From: Aromatoleum toluolicum
GTDB lineage: Bacteria; Pseudomonadota; Gammaproteobacteria; Burkholderiales; Rhodocyclaceae
Assembly (NCBI RefSeq): GCF_012911005.2
Contig: NZ_WTVS01000012.1
Span: forward strand, 46,288 to 110,287
Length of the DNA stretch: 64,000 bases
Direction of reading: 5' to 3'
Shown: piece after piece, positions 29,033-37,846 of the stretch
Position numbering within the stretch: position 1 is the first letter of the stretch
How the letters are laid out: the number at the start of each line of letters is the position of its first letter
Made by a program: the position numbers and the translations under genes
Notes under the pieces: generated by a model
What the model was told of the DNA's origin: nothing
Seen by the model: only the letters and a program-made list of their open reading frames with translations
Database searches by the model: none

Positions 29033-29263
29033 ATGGAGGGTGACCCGATCATATTCGGGCTGACGGTAGCGGAATTCGAGGACTGGTCGCTCAAGATCCT
29101 CGTTTCCGCGCTGATCGTGTACATGTTGTTCATCATCGGCAACCTCGCGAAGCAGTCGAAGGCAGGGCGCTACGGAACGATCTGGCTGTTCGTCGCCCTC
29201 GGCCTCGGCTTCATCGGGTTCATCGCCAAGAGCTTCATCCAGAAATTCATGGGTATCGAATAG
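29033..29263 (+). CDS. DUF2788 small membrane protein
   Basis: Predicted 76-residue inner-membrane protein with two transmembrane helices (about 24-39 and 49-65). The sequence GLTVAEFEDWSLKILVSALIVYMLFIIGNLAKQSKAGRYG matches the DUF2788 family, common in beta- and gammaproteobacteria, with no known function. It starts 12 bp after the argG stop and ends 14 bp before ppnP, so it is probably co-transcribed with both. Confidence 0.85.
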   Translation: MEGDPIIFGLTVAEFEDWSLKILVSALIVYMLFIIGNLAKQSKAGRYGTIWLFVALGLGFIGFIAKSFIQKFMGIE

Positions 29264-29277
29264 GGAGGCCCCGTTTC

Positions 29278-29601
29278 ATGAGCATTACCGAAAAGATCGA
29301 CGGCGTCGCCGTCACGACCAAGGCCAGCGTCTATTTCGATGGCAAGTGCATCTCGCACGGCATCACCTTCGCCGACGGCACCCGCAAGTCGGTCGGCGTG
29401 ATCCTGCCCGCGACGCTGACGTTCAATACCGGGGCGCCCGAGATCATGGAAGGTGTCGGCGGCAGCTGCCGCGTGCGGCTGAAGGGCGAAACCGGGTGGA
29501 CCACCTGGGGGGCTGGCCAGTCCTTCAACGTTCCGGGCAATTCGAGCTTCGATATCGAAGTGACCGGCGAGCCCTATCACTACGTCTGCCACTACGGCTG
29601 A
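29278..29601 (+). CDS. ppnP: pyrimidine/purine nucleoside phosphorylase PpnP
   Basis: Small cupin-fold enzyme (formerly UPF0345/DUF1255) that phosphorolyses several nucleosides in E. coli. At 107 residues it has family length. The conserved features are VYFDGKCISHGITFADGTRKSVGVILPATLTFNTGAPEIMEGVGG and the end GNSSFDIEVTGEPYHYVCHY. It lies between DUF2788 and the YajQ-like gene with short gaps. The family assignment is secure; activity is known from E. coli. Confidence 0.93.
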   Translation: MSITEKIDGVAVTTKASVYFDGKCISHGITFADGTRKSVGVILPATLTFNTGAPEIMEGVGGSCRVRLKGETGWTTWGAGQSFNVPGNSSFDIEVTGEPYHYVCHYG

Positions 29602-29622
29602 TCTTCGCGCAGGGAGCCGAAC

Positions 29623-30108
29623 ATGCCGTCTTTCGACATCATGTCCGAGGTCGATCAGCCCTCGCTGAAGAACGCCCTGGACGTCGCCAACAGCAAGATC
29701 GCCGGGCGCCATGACTTCAAGGGCACCAGCGCGAAGCTCGAACTCGGCGACAAGCTGATCACGATGTTCGGCGACACCGACTTCCAGCTCGACCAGATGA
29801 AGACCATCCTGCTGCCCGAGATGACCAAGAAAGGCGTCGACGTGCGTTGCCTCGACTACGGCGACGTGCAGAAGATCTCGGGCAACAAGGTCAAGCTGGA
29901 AGTGAAGGTCCGGGTCGGCGTCGAGCAGGATCTGGCCAAGAAGATCGTCAAGCTCCTCAAGGACAGCAAGATGAAGGTCCAGGCGGCGATCCAGGGCGAC
30001 GTGGTGCGCGTTTCCGGCGCCAAGCGCGACGTGCTGCAGGACGCCATCGCGCTGGTCAAAAAGGAAATCGTCGATTTCCCGCTCCAGTTCGGCAACTTCC
30101 GCGACTGA
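29623..30108 (+). CDS. YajQ-family nucleotide-binding protein
   Basis: 161-residue cytoplasmic protein of the YajQ/UPF0234 family. It begins MPSFDIMSEVDQPSLKNALDVANSKIAGRHDFKGTSAKLEL and ends KKEIVDFPLQFGNFRD, both diagnostic. In Xanthomonas and Pseudomonas members bind cyclic di-GMP and affect transcription and virulence; in E. coli the role is unclear. It is close to a pilus cluster and a YjfB-like gene, which is suggestive but not proof of a signalling role here. Confidence 0.93.
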   Translation: MPSFDIMSEVDQPSLKNALDVANSKIAGRHDFKGTSAKLELGDKLITMFGDTDFQLDQMKTILLPEMTKKGVDVRCLDYGDVQKISGNKVKLEVKVRVGVEQDLAKKIVKLLKDSKMKVQAAIQGDVVRVSGAKRDVLQDAIALVKKEIVDFPLQFGNFRD

Positions 30109-30128
30109 TACCGCCAGCCGGAGGCGTC

Positions 30129-30326
30129 ATGGACATCACCACAATCGCATCCATCGCCTCCGCCAACGCATCGACCTCCCTCAAGGCCCAGGCTTCCGTC
30201 CTGGTCCTCAAGAAAGCGATGGAGTTGCAGACGCTCAATGCGGCGCAACTCCTGCAGGCTCTTCCCGCTCCTGCTGGCCCGACTCCGGGCGCTAGGCTGG
30301 GTAGCGTAATTGACACGTTTGTATAA
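30129..30326 (+). CDS. YjfB-like putative motility protein
   Basis: Small 65-residue protein beginning MDITTIASIASANASTSLKAQASVLVLKKAMELQTLNAAQLLQAL, the pattern of the YjfB/putative motility protein family (PF14070). No function has been proven. It starts 20 bp after the YajQ stop with GGAGG-type sequence upstream. No signal peptide or membrane segment is visible. It is the last gene before a 345-bp gap and before the pilus region. Confidence 0.8.
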   Translation: MDITTIASIASANASTSLKAQASVLVLKKAMELQTLNAAQLLQALPAPAGPTPGARLGSVIDTFV

Positions 30327-30671
30327 AGTATCTCGGGGTCCCGTAACAGGTCAGTCGCCTACGAACTACGAGACCACGAGCGTCGGGACCTTCTGTCGTT
30401 GCGTCGGGCTGGCGTTGTTCGCCGTCGTCGCACACCACAATGCCTTTGACCTCGGGCTTAGTTCCTGCGAGAGGGCGGCAATCCGTCTACTCAGTCAAGA
30501 CTGCCTCGACACACCGATGACGTAGCGAACCACGCGCTTTATCCGGCGACGACTTTGTCGTTACCGTCGATTGCGCTAACCGGTTGCTTCCCCAGAGTTG
30601 GATTGTTAATTAATTTGAATACGCCTTTGGAATAATTTAAAGGTTGATGTAATATCATTCGTCATTTTTTG
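30327..30671 (+). promoter_or_regulatory. spacer before the pilus region, with a possible promoter at its end
   Basis: Gap of 345 bp with lower GC than the left flank and no gene I can support; a 71-codon frame at 30310-30525 has no ribosome site and no recognisable product. At its end TTGGAA (30627-30632) and TAATAT (30650-30655) are spaced by 17 bp, a plausible promoter for the FimT-like gene, with predicted start near 30662. Confidence 0.45.
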
Positions 30672-31286
30672 ATGGAACGAGGTGACGAGGTGTCGAGGCG
30701 AATCGGAGATTGTCCTGAGTACGAGACAGTCCGTCGTTCGCTTCACAGATATTCGCATCGGCACACGGCATTGAGCCGAGGATTTTCGTTAGTCGAGATC
30801 ATGCTCGTGATCGCGATAACGGCGGTTCTTGCCGCTTCGGCAGCTCCGAGTCTTGCAGCGCTGGCGCGAGAGTCCCGGCTCACGACGTCGGCCAATGATC
30901 TTCTTGGCACGCTATATTTTGCTCGTTCGGAGGCCGTCAAGCGTAGTCGCCGCGTCAGTATCTGCACCACCATATCGCTGTCCGAATGCGCAAGAAGCAT
31001 CGGATGGCAGCACGGTTGGCTGGTGTTTGAGGATCTTGATGACGACGGCGAGCGAGACGTGATCGAACCGATCTTGCTCTTGTCGGAGCCCCGAGATCCA
31101 TCACTTGTGATCGTGGGTAGCACGCCAGTCCGCGATTACATATCCTACGTTCCCACCGGCGAGACGAGAGCCTTCACTGGAGCCCTGCAGATGGGTGTTC
31201 TTACGCTATGCGATCAGGGGGCTGCACGGCAAGTGATAATCAGTGCGACCGGCCGTCCGCGTATCTCGGGGAAGCTTGCCTGCTAG
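30672..31286 (+). CDS. FimT/GspH-like type IV minor pilin
   Basis: Pseudopilin of about 204 residues. The prepilin motif is SRG|FSLVEIMLVIAITAVLAASAAPSLAAL, with Glu at +5, followed by a GspH/FimT globular domain (FARSEAVKRSRRVSICTT, then IISATGRPRI near the end). The leader from the ATG at 30672 would be about 37 residues, long for a prepilin. A GTG at 30690 behind GAGG, or the TTG three codons before the cleavage Gly, may be the true start. It is transcribed toward the minus-strand fimT-like gene at 31365-31898, a paralogue. Confidence 0.78.
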   Translation: MERGDEVSRRIGDCPEYETVRRSLHRYSHRHTALSRGFSLVEIMLVIAITAVLAASAAPSLAALARESRLTTSANDLLGTLYFARSEAVKRSRRVSICTTISLSECARSIGWQHGWLVFEDLDDDGERDVIEPILLLSEPRDPSLVIVGSTPVRDYISYVPTGETRAFTGALQMGVLTLCDQGAARQVIISATGRPRISGKLAC

Positions 31287-31364
31287 GGCGCTACGGAGGG
31301 CGCGCAGCAACCTTTCGCGCGTCGTGCGGGAAGAGCGCTGTGCGTCGAGGCCGGTCATCGGGTC

Positions 31365-31898
31365 TCAGGGGCATGAGGCGTTCGTCGTCTTGCTGACTGA
31401 TGTACGTCCCGTTGTGCTGATTGTGATCACGCGTTCCTGGGGGCCGACGCTTGGAGCGTGGCGACACACGGTCAAGGTTGCTGCCGTAGTGCCGACTCCG
31501 GCGGGCCGAAAGTCGACACGTTCAATCGCGCTCGCCTCCGTGATCCGGAGCCCGGTCGGAAGAGCTTCCTCGCGATGCAGGACGGACGTCCCGCTGATAA
31601 CGATCCATCCCTGCTCCCAGGAGCCCGTGTCGCAGGACGTTCCCGTCGAGGATACGCACAGGCTTACCGTTGCGTTTCTCTTGATGGCCTCGCTGCGCGC
31701 AAGCATTGCGCCGCCCGAAAGGCTGTTTGCGTAGGCCGCAAGTTTGCTTCCGAGCAGCGTGTCGGTAAATGACGGGACGGCAATCGCGACGAGGATTGCC
31801 ATCACGGCAACGGTGACCATCATCTCGACGAGCGTGAACCCGGACGCCCGTTGCACCCACGGGAGCGGTGCGCGAGGCTGCTCAATGAACGAACTCAT
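31365..31898 (-). CDS. FimT/FimU-like type IV minor pilin
   Basis: 177-residue pseudopilin that primes pilus assembly in this family. The prepilin cleavage site is SG|FTLVEMMVTVAVMAILVAIAVPSF (Gly20|Phe21, Glu25). The GspH-like domain follows with MLARSEAIKRNATVSLCVSS and ITISTTGRTSV at the end. The ATG at 31898 overlaps the pilY1 stop (ATGA), so it closes the minor-pilin operon. It resembles both FimT and FimU, and the short C-terminal end KTTNASCP carries a lone Cys. It converges with another FimT-like gene 79 bp away. Confidence 0.85.
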   Translation of the reverse strand: MSSFIEQPRAPLPWVQRASGFTLVEMMVTVAVMAILVAIAVPSFTDTLLGSKLAAYANSLSGGAMLARSEAIKRNATVSLCVSSTGTSCDTGSWEQGWIVISGTSVLHREEALPTGLRITEASAIERVDFRPAGVGTTAATLTVCRHAPSVGPQERVITISTTGRTSVSKTTNASCP

Positions 31899-34800
31899 TG
31901 TTGCACCCGCCAGTATGTCCGGATTCGATCGGTTCCGAAGCTCTTGCCACCGGGGCCGAAGCAGTTCGGTCCGGTGCACACGGTGTCGATCTTCTTCCCG
32001 TTGATCTGGACCGGCGCATAGACCGGCGACGGCAGGAAGCCGCCGCCTTCGATCTTTTCGGAGCGGTCTTGCCCGTTGATCACGCCATCCGCATTGAGGT
32101 CGCGAGTCGCATTGCCCGTCTCGAATCCCACTGAGTAAAGGCGCGCTTCGCCGAGGTTGCTCGTGCACTCCCCTGGCGTGGGTGGGGTTGGACGATTGGT
32201 GCCGAAGAACGTGGTTCCGAAAACGGTGATCGCGTTACCGACGACCTTCTCGCCGGTCGCCATCGTCATGTACCAACCCTTCGAGTTGGTAAGCAGGGGG
32301 GACTCCTGGTGAGGATTGCTCGTCACATCCTCGAGATCGCTCTCCGTGCAGGTAGCCGGCGCGTCGGTCGTGCCGCAGAAAAGGCCGCCCGTGAGACTGG
32401 TGAATGAGTCGCGCAGCATGTAGAAGCGATTGACCACCGTGGTGTCGAACGGATGTTCGCGGTCGCCCGAGCCGACGAGGACGGCATCGTACGTCCTGCC
32501 GAACACAACGTCGGGCTTGTTAAGGAATTTGCGCGCGCTCGGACCGCTGCCACCAAGAGACGCGATCTTGTAGGTCGCCCAGTTGTCCGGGTTTGCATCG
32601 TCGATATCGGAACGCCAGACGTTGCCCTTGGTATCCGCAGTGTATATGCGATCCTGCGAGCCATTGTTGTCGCGATCGACGACGGTGACGTCGCTGGGAA
32701 CGCTCCCCATTTCGCCCGGGATGATGATGTGCTTGACGAGCGCCCCGGTTCGGCCATTGACGACGAAAATGCCGCGGCCCTTGTCGTTGACGGTGGCCGT
32801 CGACAAGTCCTCGTTCTCGGAATCGTAGCCCGCGCCGAAAATCACGACCGGATCGTCGGTGACGGCACGGATGCGCGCCGGGCGCGGAGCAGACCAAGTC
32901 TGGCCGAGTTCCAAGAAGTCAGTCTGGGAACTGTCGATTTTCCATAGATGCTTCGGATCATCGGGGTTGCTGACGTCGAGTGCATACAAGAAACGTCCGC
33001 CGCGCCGCATGCCGACGTATAGATAGACCTTGTCGCCATCGGCGGCAACGATCCGTCCGTCTCCGTTTGCGTCCTTCTGATAAATGGAGACGGGGCCATC
33101 GGCGAAATAGGGTCTCGGCGATGCGGTCGAGATGTCGGGCGAATTATCCCTGAGTCGCTTCAGGTCGCCATAGAACTCCGGGAATACGATGCCCCATTTC
33201 TCGAAACCGTCGCCTTCTTCAGTCGCGGTGGCATCGGCAAGTCCGCCCTTCACGGCATGGAATACGCCACCGTTCGTGCCGTAATAGACGACGATGTCAC
33301 GATCGCCATCCGTGCGGTTGTAGTTTACCACCGCGGGTCTCGAATGCAGGAGGTCGCCGTGAATGCGTGCACGTACGTCCGTTAGTATCGGGGCATCGCT
33401 CGCATCCTTATTCTTGTTTTCATTTTCCTGATTGTCCTGTCCGCGGATCCAGTTGATCAGAGCCGTTCGTTCAGTCGAACCGGCGGACAACGTGGTATTG
33501 CTTGTCAGTGTACTGTTCTCGGTGCTGAAGAGCATCGACGAGTATGAAGCTCCGGTCGAACAGGCCCCATTGCAAGTATATAATTTCCGACTTGTCTGAC
33601 TCGACGCAAATTTCGTGCGTAGACGCTGGGCCGCGCCTCCCTTCTCGACGATTGCACCGTCGGGTGCGTCGCTCGCCGACGGTGGCGTCCCCATCTTGTC
33701 AAATTCCCAATAGCTCGAGCTCGTGGTCCAGAAACTGGTCTTGTCAGGCAGCAGGAAGCCCTTGACGGTGTCCTCGACGCCTTCTTTGTTACGGTCCGCG
33801 AGCATTGGCTGATCATTGGCGTCGAGCGCGATCTGATACACCTTGAGGTTGCCTGGCCAGCGGGGCCGAGCGTCCTTGTCGGGGCGGAACTGGCCCATGT
33901 AGACTTGGTTCAGGAAGGTGCCGCGCACGTTCACGCTCACGGGAAGGGTCACTGCCGCAAACACAGAGTTTACCGCCTGCATTTTTTGCAGCATGCTGAT
34001 GAACGCTTTCATTGCCTTCTGTCCGTCACTTGCTTCGTAGTACTCCCCGCCGCCTAGGCTTGCAGCGCTGCGCAGAAGTTCGCGGGAGCTCTTGACCGGC
34101 GCCGTGTTGTAATTGGCGTCGGCCGGGTTCTGGACGGCGATCGTATAGGTCGTGACGGTCTGAGTTCCGGTTATCGACGGAACGACATCCTGCTTGTTCA
34201 GCGTACGTGCGTATTCGTCGAACCAACTGCTCATGAGGTTAGAAGGGGTAAAGGGAACCGGGTCGGTGCTGAGGATCCCGCCAATTCCTGTGAGCAGGGT
34301 TCTGGTGTCGTTCTCCTCGCCGGAGTCCGGGCCGCCATTGCCGACGAAAATGATGTAGTTGTCGGCGCAGGCGTCGCCTGCCGGGCTTACATAGTTCTGG
34401 CCGCTTCTCGCAGCGTTATCGTATTGGCTGCTGTCGAAACCGACATAGGCTGCCCGTCCACCGAAGTAGAGATAGGCTTCATGCATCGATTTCGCGTACG
34501 GCGCGTTGTTAGCCTGCGGAATCCCCGTGGGGCTGCTGGACGTGTTGTTGATCTTGGCGAGCAGCGAGCTGCGGTTCGCCGCGACCTCCATCGATCTGAC
34601 ATGTGAACGGACGTAGCCGCCGCGACCGGAACCCGAGGGGTTGGCAAGCATCAGGCCAAGATTGATTCCGCTGAGGAGTTTATCGACTTCGGCCCGCGTT
34701 ACGCAGCCCTCGGGATTGCGTGACTCCCCGGACTCCGTCTCGGTCACAACGCAGCTCGGGAAGTACGGGGAGTTCAGTGGGTCGACGATGTTGTTCAGCA

Positions 34801-35020
34801 CCTGTCGGAGCATCTCCAGTTTCTGACCGCTGGAACCGTTCAGTAGTGTGACCTGGGAGTTATTGCTGGCGGCGTTGTCGAGAACCAGGACGACGTTCGG
34901 CCGCGTGCCGGTGATATCCGGATTCGTGAGAAAAATGTCGATGTCCTCGGCTGCGGCGGGCCAGGAGAATCCCAGAACCATTAGCGCGACGGCCTTCGCA
35001 AGCGGTTTTGTGCGTGTCAT
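31895..35020 (-). CDS. pilY1: PilY1/PilC-family pilus tip adhesin
   Basis: Secreted pilus-associated adhesin of 1041 residues with signal peptide MTRTKPLAKAVALMVLGFSWPAAAE. The N-terminal part has a von Willebrand-like region beginning PNVVLVLDNAASNNSQ (MIDAS motif degenerate). The C-terminal half is the beta-propeller PilC domain, with calcium-loop-like DANGDGRIVAADGDK and DVTVVDRDNNGSQDRIYTADTKGNVWR. A dockerin-like DLNADGVINGQDR lies near the end. In Pseudomonas and Neisseria the family controls pilus retraction and surface attachment. It follows pilX by 36 bp and overlaps the fimT-like start. Confidence 0.92.
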   Translation of the reverse strand: MTRTKPLAKAVALMVLGFSWPAAAEDIDIFLTNPDITGTRPNVVLVLDNAASNNSQVTLLNGSSGQKLEMLRQVLNNIVDPLNSPYFPSCVVTETESGESRNPEGCVTRAEVDKLLSGINLGLMLANPSGSGRGGYVRSHVRSMEVAANRSSLLAKINNTSSSPTGIPQANNAPYAKSMHEAYLYFGGRAAYVGFDSSQYDNAARSGQNYVSPAGDACADNYIIFVGNGGPDSGEENDTRTLLTGIGGILSTDPVPFTPSNLMSSWFDEYARTLNKQDVVPSITGTQTVTTYTIAVQNPADANYNTAPVKSSRELLRSAASLGGGEYYEASDGQKAMKAFISMLQKMQAVNSVFAAVTLPVSVNVRGTFLNQVYMGQFRPDKDARPRWPGNLKVYQIALDANDQPMLADRNKEGVEDTVKGFLLPDKTSFWTTSSSYWEFDKMGTPPSASDAPDGAIVEKGGAAQRLRTKFASSQTSRKLYTCNGACSTGASYSSMLFSTENSTLTSNTTLSAGSTERTALINWIRGQDNQENENKNKDASDAPILTDVRARIHGDLLHSRPAVVNYNRTDGDRDIVVYYGTNGGVFHAVKGGLADATATEEGDGFEKWGIVFPEFYGDLKRLRDNSPDISTASPRPYFADGPVSIYQKDANGDGRIVAADGDKVYLYVGMRRGGRFLYALDVSNPDDPKHLWKIDSSQTDFLELGQTWSAPRPARIRAVTDDPVVIFGAGYDSENEDLSTATVNDKGRGIFVVNGRTGALVKHIIIPGEMGSVPSDVTVVDRDNNGSQDRIYTADTKGNVWRSDIDDANPDNWATYKIASLGGSGPSARKFLNKPDVVFGRTYDAVLVGSGDREHPFDTTVVNRFYMLRDSFTSLTGGLFCGTTDAPATCTESDLEDVTSNPHQESPLLTNSKGWYMTMATGEKVVGNAITVFGTTFFGTNRPTPPTPGECTSNLGEARLYSVGFETGNATRDLNADGVINGQDRSEKIEGGGFLPSPVYAPVQINGKKIDTVCTGPNCFGPGGKSFGTDRIRTYWRVQQ

Positions 35021-35056
35021 GTTCGTTATTCCAGATGCAGCGGTTTCGGTATGGGA

Positions 35057-35545
35057 TCAGGTGCAGGGGTTCGGGCTTGCCGGCAGGGTGATCTTCACGC
35101 CCTGATGGACTTCCGCACGCGCACCGGTCGTCGTGTCATTGACCGTCGCGGTAATGTCCCAGTAAGTGACCACGAATCCGGTTGCCGACCCACTTCCGCC
35201 TGGTCCGCCCTCGATCAGGACGTTTGGATTGGTGTCGGCGCTTGTGTAATCCTTGATGCTTACGGAGGAAATGCATACCGGTGCTGCCACCGAAACGCTA
35301 TAGGGCCCCACCGACTCAGTCTTTGCGGCAGGAGCAAAGAAAATGGTATCGGTGCTGATGACGCGTTCAATCGCGACGTTCGCGGCCGCGACTGCTTCGT
35401 CGCGCGTCTGCATGTTGCCGACCGCCTTGAGGTTGCCGGTGCTGAGATTGAAGGCGCTGGTGACGATCAGCGTGATCAGGACGAGCAGAATCAGGCCTAC
35501 GACAAGCGTTGCTCCACGCTGGTGGCAACCTCTGGATGCGATCAT
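35057..35545 (-). CDS. pilX: PilX-like minor pilin
   Basis: 162-residue minor pilin. It begins MIASRGCHQRGATLVVGLILLVLITLIVTSAF: the cleavage-type Gly is followed by a hydrophobic helix that lacks Glu at +5, as in GspK/PilX-type tip pilins. The ATG at 35545 overlaps the pilW stop (ATGA). A longer frame to 35764 runs antisense-like into pilW and is not supported. Two cysteines in APVCISSV and NPCT may form a disulfide. It lies between pilW and pilY1, the usual order in this operon. Confidence 0.85.
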   Translation of the reverse strand: MIASRGCHQRGATLVVGLILLVLITLIVTSAFNLSTGNLKAVGNMQTRDEAVAAANVAIERVISTDTIFFAPAAKTESVGPYSVSVAAPVCISSVSIKDYTSADTNPNVLIEGGPGGSGSATGFVVTYWDITATVNDTTTGARAEVHQGVKITLPASPNPCT

Positions 35546-36693
35546 GGCGTTTCCCTGCGGCCGGAAGGATTGACGAGGCGAACCGTGCGTGAGAAGACGT
35601 GGCGTTTGAAGTTGTCGTTCTTCGCGTCCACCGTGGTTTCCCCGAGGTCGTAGGTTTTCGTGTCGGTGTATCCGGGTGTCGGTTCGAGGTTTCGCGCCAG
35701 CACGTGCACCCTTACCGCGACCGTGTTTGCCAGGAGGAAGCAGCGCGAGCCGGCGACATCGCATGCAGTTGTCGGTGCGGCCGCAATCTGCGCGGTCGTG
35801 ACAAAGCGGTCCGCAGAGCCGTCGCCCGGGTTGGTTGCACTGATCGGTAAGCCATTCTTGCCGTTCTCATCGACACCGTACTCTACGCGGAACTCCTCGA
35901 TGCCTTCGATGAATGGTTGCGGCGTCCCATAGGCGCCATTTTCCAGGGAAGCGCGCATCAGCGTCGGCTGATTACTGCTCGTTGCAAGGTAAAAGATATG
36001 TGAGATCACCTTACGCAAGGGGGCGTCGATAGCTGCCACCGGTGTCGGCGGGCAAGCCTTGTCCCGAAGGGGAAATGCTGCCGTCGATGGAGTGTCCCCG
36101 GAAACAGCCATCGCATAGAAGGGTTCTGTGGCGCCGGGTGAGACTTCGCTGCGACAAGTCGAAACTTGAATATGCGGCCCGGTATCCGCTCCCTCCGCGC
36201 AGTCGGCCGCCCCGCGCGCACAGGTATTAGCGTGGCGAATGACGAGAACATCGCTCGTGCCCAGCACGCTGCCGCTGGTGATGCCGCAGCCGGTCAATGC
36301 AGCCCCGTTCGCATACCCTTGGACCGGAATGGCAAGGAGATTGTCCTTGTATGCGGAAGTCCAACTCGCGACAGCGGCGCAGGGATCGGGAATCGCATTG
36401 GCATTAGCGAATGTGGGGGTGGGGTCGGTGCTCGTGTAGTCGAGTTCCCCCCAGTAGCCAGCGTGCACGAGATCGCTTTCGAGAAGTTGGACCGCGAACC
36501 GCCCGTTCTCTATCAGTATGTTGGTTCGCGCCATCTCGCGGTTGGTGCGCGAGACGTTGAGAAAGACCGCGAGGAGTGCGGACATCAACAGCAGGCCGAC
36601 AGTCATCGCGACCATCAACTCGATCAGGGTGAATGCCCTTTGTCGTCGGGTCGAGAGGGCTCCGGTCGAACCGGTCCGGGTATTCTTCGTCAT
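35542..36693 (-). CDS. pilW: PilW-like minor pilin
   Basis: 383-residue minor pilin. The prepilin segment reads QRA|FTLIELMVAMTVGLLLMSALLAVFL, so the residue before the cleavage site is Ala20 rather than Gly, while Glu25 is kept. The large C-terminal domain is rich in Thr and has several cysteine pairs typical of PilW (CGITSGSVLGTSDVLVIRHANTC). The ATG at 36693 lies 5 bp after the pilV stop. Position and length identify it as PilW, since PilV is about half this size. Confidence 0.88.
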   Translation of the reverse strand: MTKNTRTGSTGALSTRRQRAFTLIELMVAMTVGLLLMSALLAVFLNVSRTNREMARTNILIENGRFAVQLLESDLVHAGYWGELDYTSTDPTPTFANANAIPDPCAAVASWTSAYKDNLLAIPVQGYANGAALTGCGITSGSVLGTSDVLVIRHANTCARGAADCAEGADTGPHIQVSTCRSEVSPGATEPFYAMAVSGDTPSTAAFPLRDKACPPTPVAAIDAPLRKVISHIFYLATSSNQPTLMRASLENGAYGTPQPFIEGIEEFRVEYGVDENGKNGLPISATNPGDGSADRFVTTAQIAAAPTTACDVAGSRCFLLANTVAVRVHVLARNLEPTPGYTDTKTYDLGETTVDAKNDNFKRHVFSRTVRLVNPSGRRETP

Positions 36694-36698
36694 GGCCG

Positions 36699-37277
36699 TT
36701 AGTCCAGCTTCGCGATCTTCACTCTGGTCGTTACAACTCGCCGGCATCTGTCCGCAACGCAGGTCGAGCCGCTGGCGCCGTCGTAGCTGTCCTTCCCGCA
36801 CGCTATGGCGGTGGGCGGAGGCGACAACGGGGTAAGCCCCTGCCAGGCGACCGTGATCAAATACTCGTCCGCCCCCAAATCCTCGATGCATCCGCGGCCT
36901 CCGACCATCGCCCCCATCAGCGTGCTGCCCGACGTTTCGGCTGCCCCTTGCAGGGCATTGCACCACTCGCCAATATCTATGTCCTTGCGGGATGACGTGT
37001 TGCTGATGGCCGGGCAGGTCATGCCTGCGCCAACCGGCGATGCGCTGCCGGTGACGTAGTTTGGTGCGGTCTTGCGGTTCGTCGTAAGCCGGCTGGCCAT
37101 GTCGTTAAGCAGGATCACGGCCTGGGCGCGCTGGTAGGCTTCCATTTCGGATACCTGCAATCGTGACTGCAGGCCGGCCAGCCCCAGCAATCCGAGTGTG
37201 AGGATGATGATGGTGACGAGCACCTCGATCATCGTTGTGCCCCGTTGAGCGAGGGGGGAAGGGGTGGTGAGGATCAT
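36699..37277 (-). CDS. pilV: PilV-like minor pilin
   Basis: 192-residue minor pilin with cleavage motif QRG|TTMIEVLVTIIILTLGLLGLAGLQ (Gly13, Glu18). The ATG at 37277 overlaps the pilE-like stop as ATGA and is preferred over a GTG two codons upstream. Conserved PilV features include GLAGLQSRLQVSEMEAYQRAQAVILLNDMASRL and a cysteine pair in the C-terminal globular domain. It is second in the operon behind the pilE-like gene. Confidence 0.88.
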   Translation of the reverse strand: MILTTPSPLAQRGTTMIEVLVTIIILTLGLLGLAGLQSRLQVSEMEAYQRAQAVILLNDMASRLTTNRKTAPNYVTGSASPVGAGMTCPAISNTSSRKDIDIGEWCNALQGAAETSGSTLMGAMVGGRGCIEDLGADEYLITVAWQGLTPLSPPPTAIACGKDSYDGASGSTCVADRCRRVVTTRVKIAKLD

Positions 37278-37687
37278 TTCCACTTTCCGGCTGGCGTCTT
37301 CACGCCTTCGCTGTTCAGGGTCAGTGCCCCGTCGCTTGCCTGACCACCAGTCGGCGTGAACGTGATCGTGAACGACGGTACGGCCCCGGTTCCCACCGTG
37401 ATCGTGTACGAGTAATTAGTGCTGACCTCGGTCGGTAGGGCGTATCCGCTGGCTTCCAATGACGCCTTGCTCGCGTAGGCACGGTTCGCGAGAAGAAACT
37501 GCTGCTGGCGATTCGCAATGTCCATCATTTCTGCCTGCGCCGCAGCACGCTTGCCGCGGATGACGTACTGCTGATAGTTGGGCAGGGCGACGGCGGCAAG
37601 GATCGCGATGATAGCCACGGTGATCATCAATTCGATCAACGTGAATCCGCGAAGCGAAGGGCGAGGGGGAGTTTGCTGACGGCTCAC
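37274..37687 (-). CDS. pilE: PilE-like type IV minor pilin
   Basis: Small pilin of 137 residues with LRG|FTLIELMITVAIIAILAAVALPNYQQYV (Gly14, Glu19), the standard type IVa start. The mature domain is short and has no clear disulfide pair, unlike major pilins, so it is probably the minor PilE/FimU-like subunit that often stands in these clusters. The start is GTG at 37687 with GGAA upstream. It is first in the pilE-V-W-X-Y1-fimT operon and divergent from the AlgZ-like kinase. Confidence 0.85.
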   Translation of the reverse strand: MSRQQTPPRPSLRGFTLIELMITVAIIAILAAVALPNYQQYVIRGKRAAAQAEMMDIANRQQQFLLANRAYASKASLEASGYALPTEVSTNYSYTITVGTGAVPSFTITFTPTGGQASDGALTLNSEGVKTPAGKWK

Positions 37688-37846
37688 GATATTTCCGGAT
37701 TGAGGGGTTGGTCGATACGATCACCATGGTGGCTGAGGTGAGCATAGCGCCGGGCAGCATGCATCGCATGGATATCCGACGAGCGCGTAAATTTTGCGTA
37801 CGAGTGGCGGTGCGCCCAACGATCACTTTCTGTGTAGCATGCACGA
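37688..37846. promoter_or_regulatory. divergent promoter region of the minor-pilin operon and the AlgZ-like kinase
   Basis: 159-bp gap between divergent genes. It contains the 10-bp palindrome CACCATGGTG (37722-37731) and AT-rich TAAATTTTG near 37790. I did not find a clear AlgR-type site or a good -35/-10 pair, so promoters are placed here only by gene orientation. Confidence 0.35.

Noticed and set aside
30310..30525. 71-codon frame in the gap before the pilus genes
   Set aside because: It overlaps the YjfB-like end, has no ribosome site and resembles no protein I know.
31365..32168. Longer form of the FimT-like gene
   Set aside because: The extension beyond 31898 runs within pilY1 in another frame, and the ATGA overlap at 31898 fits the operon pattern.
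35057..35764. Longer form of pilX
   Set aside because: Added residues are Arg/His-rich and come from pilW in another frame; the overlapping ATG at 35545 is the better start.
37688..37846. AlgR binding site
   Set aside because: The known CCGTTCGTC-like core is not visible in the pilE-kinase gap.
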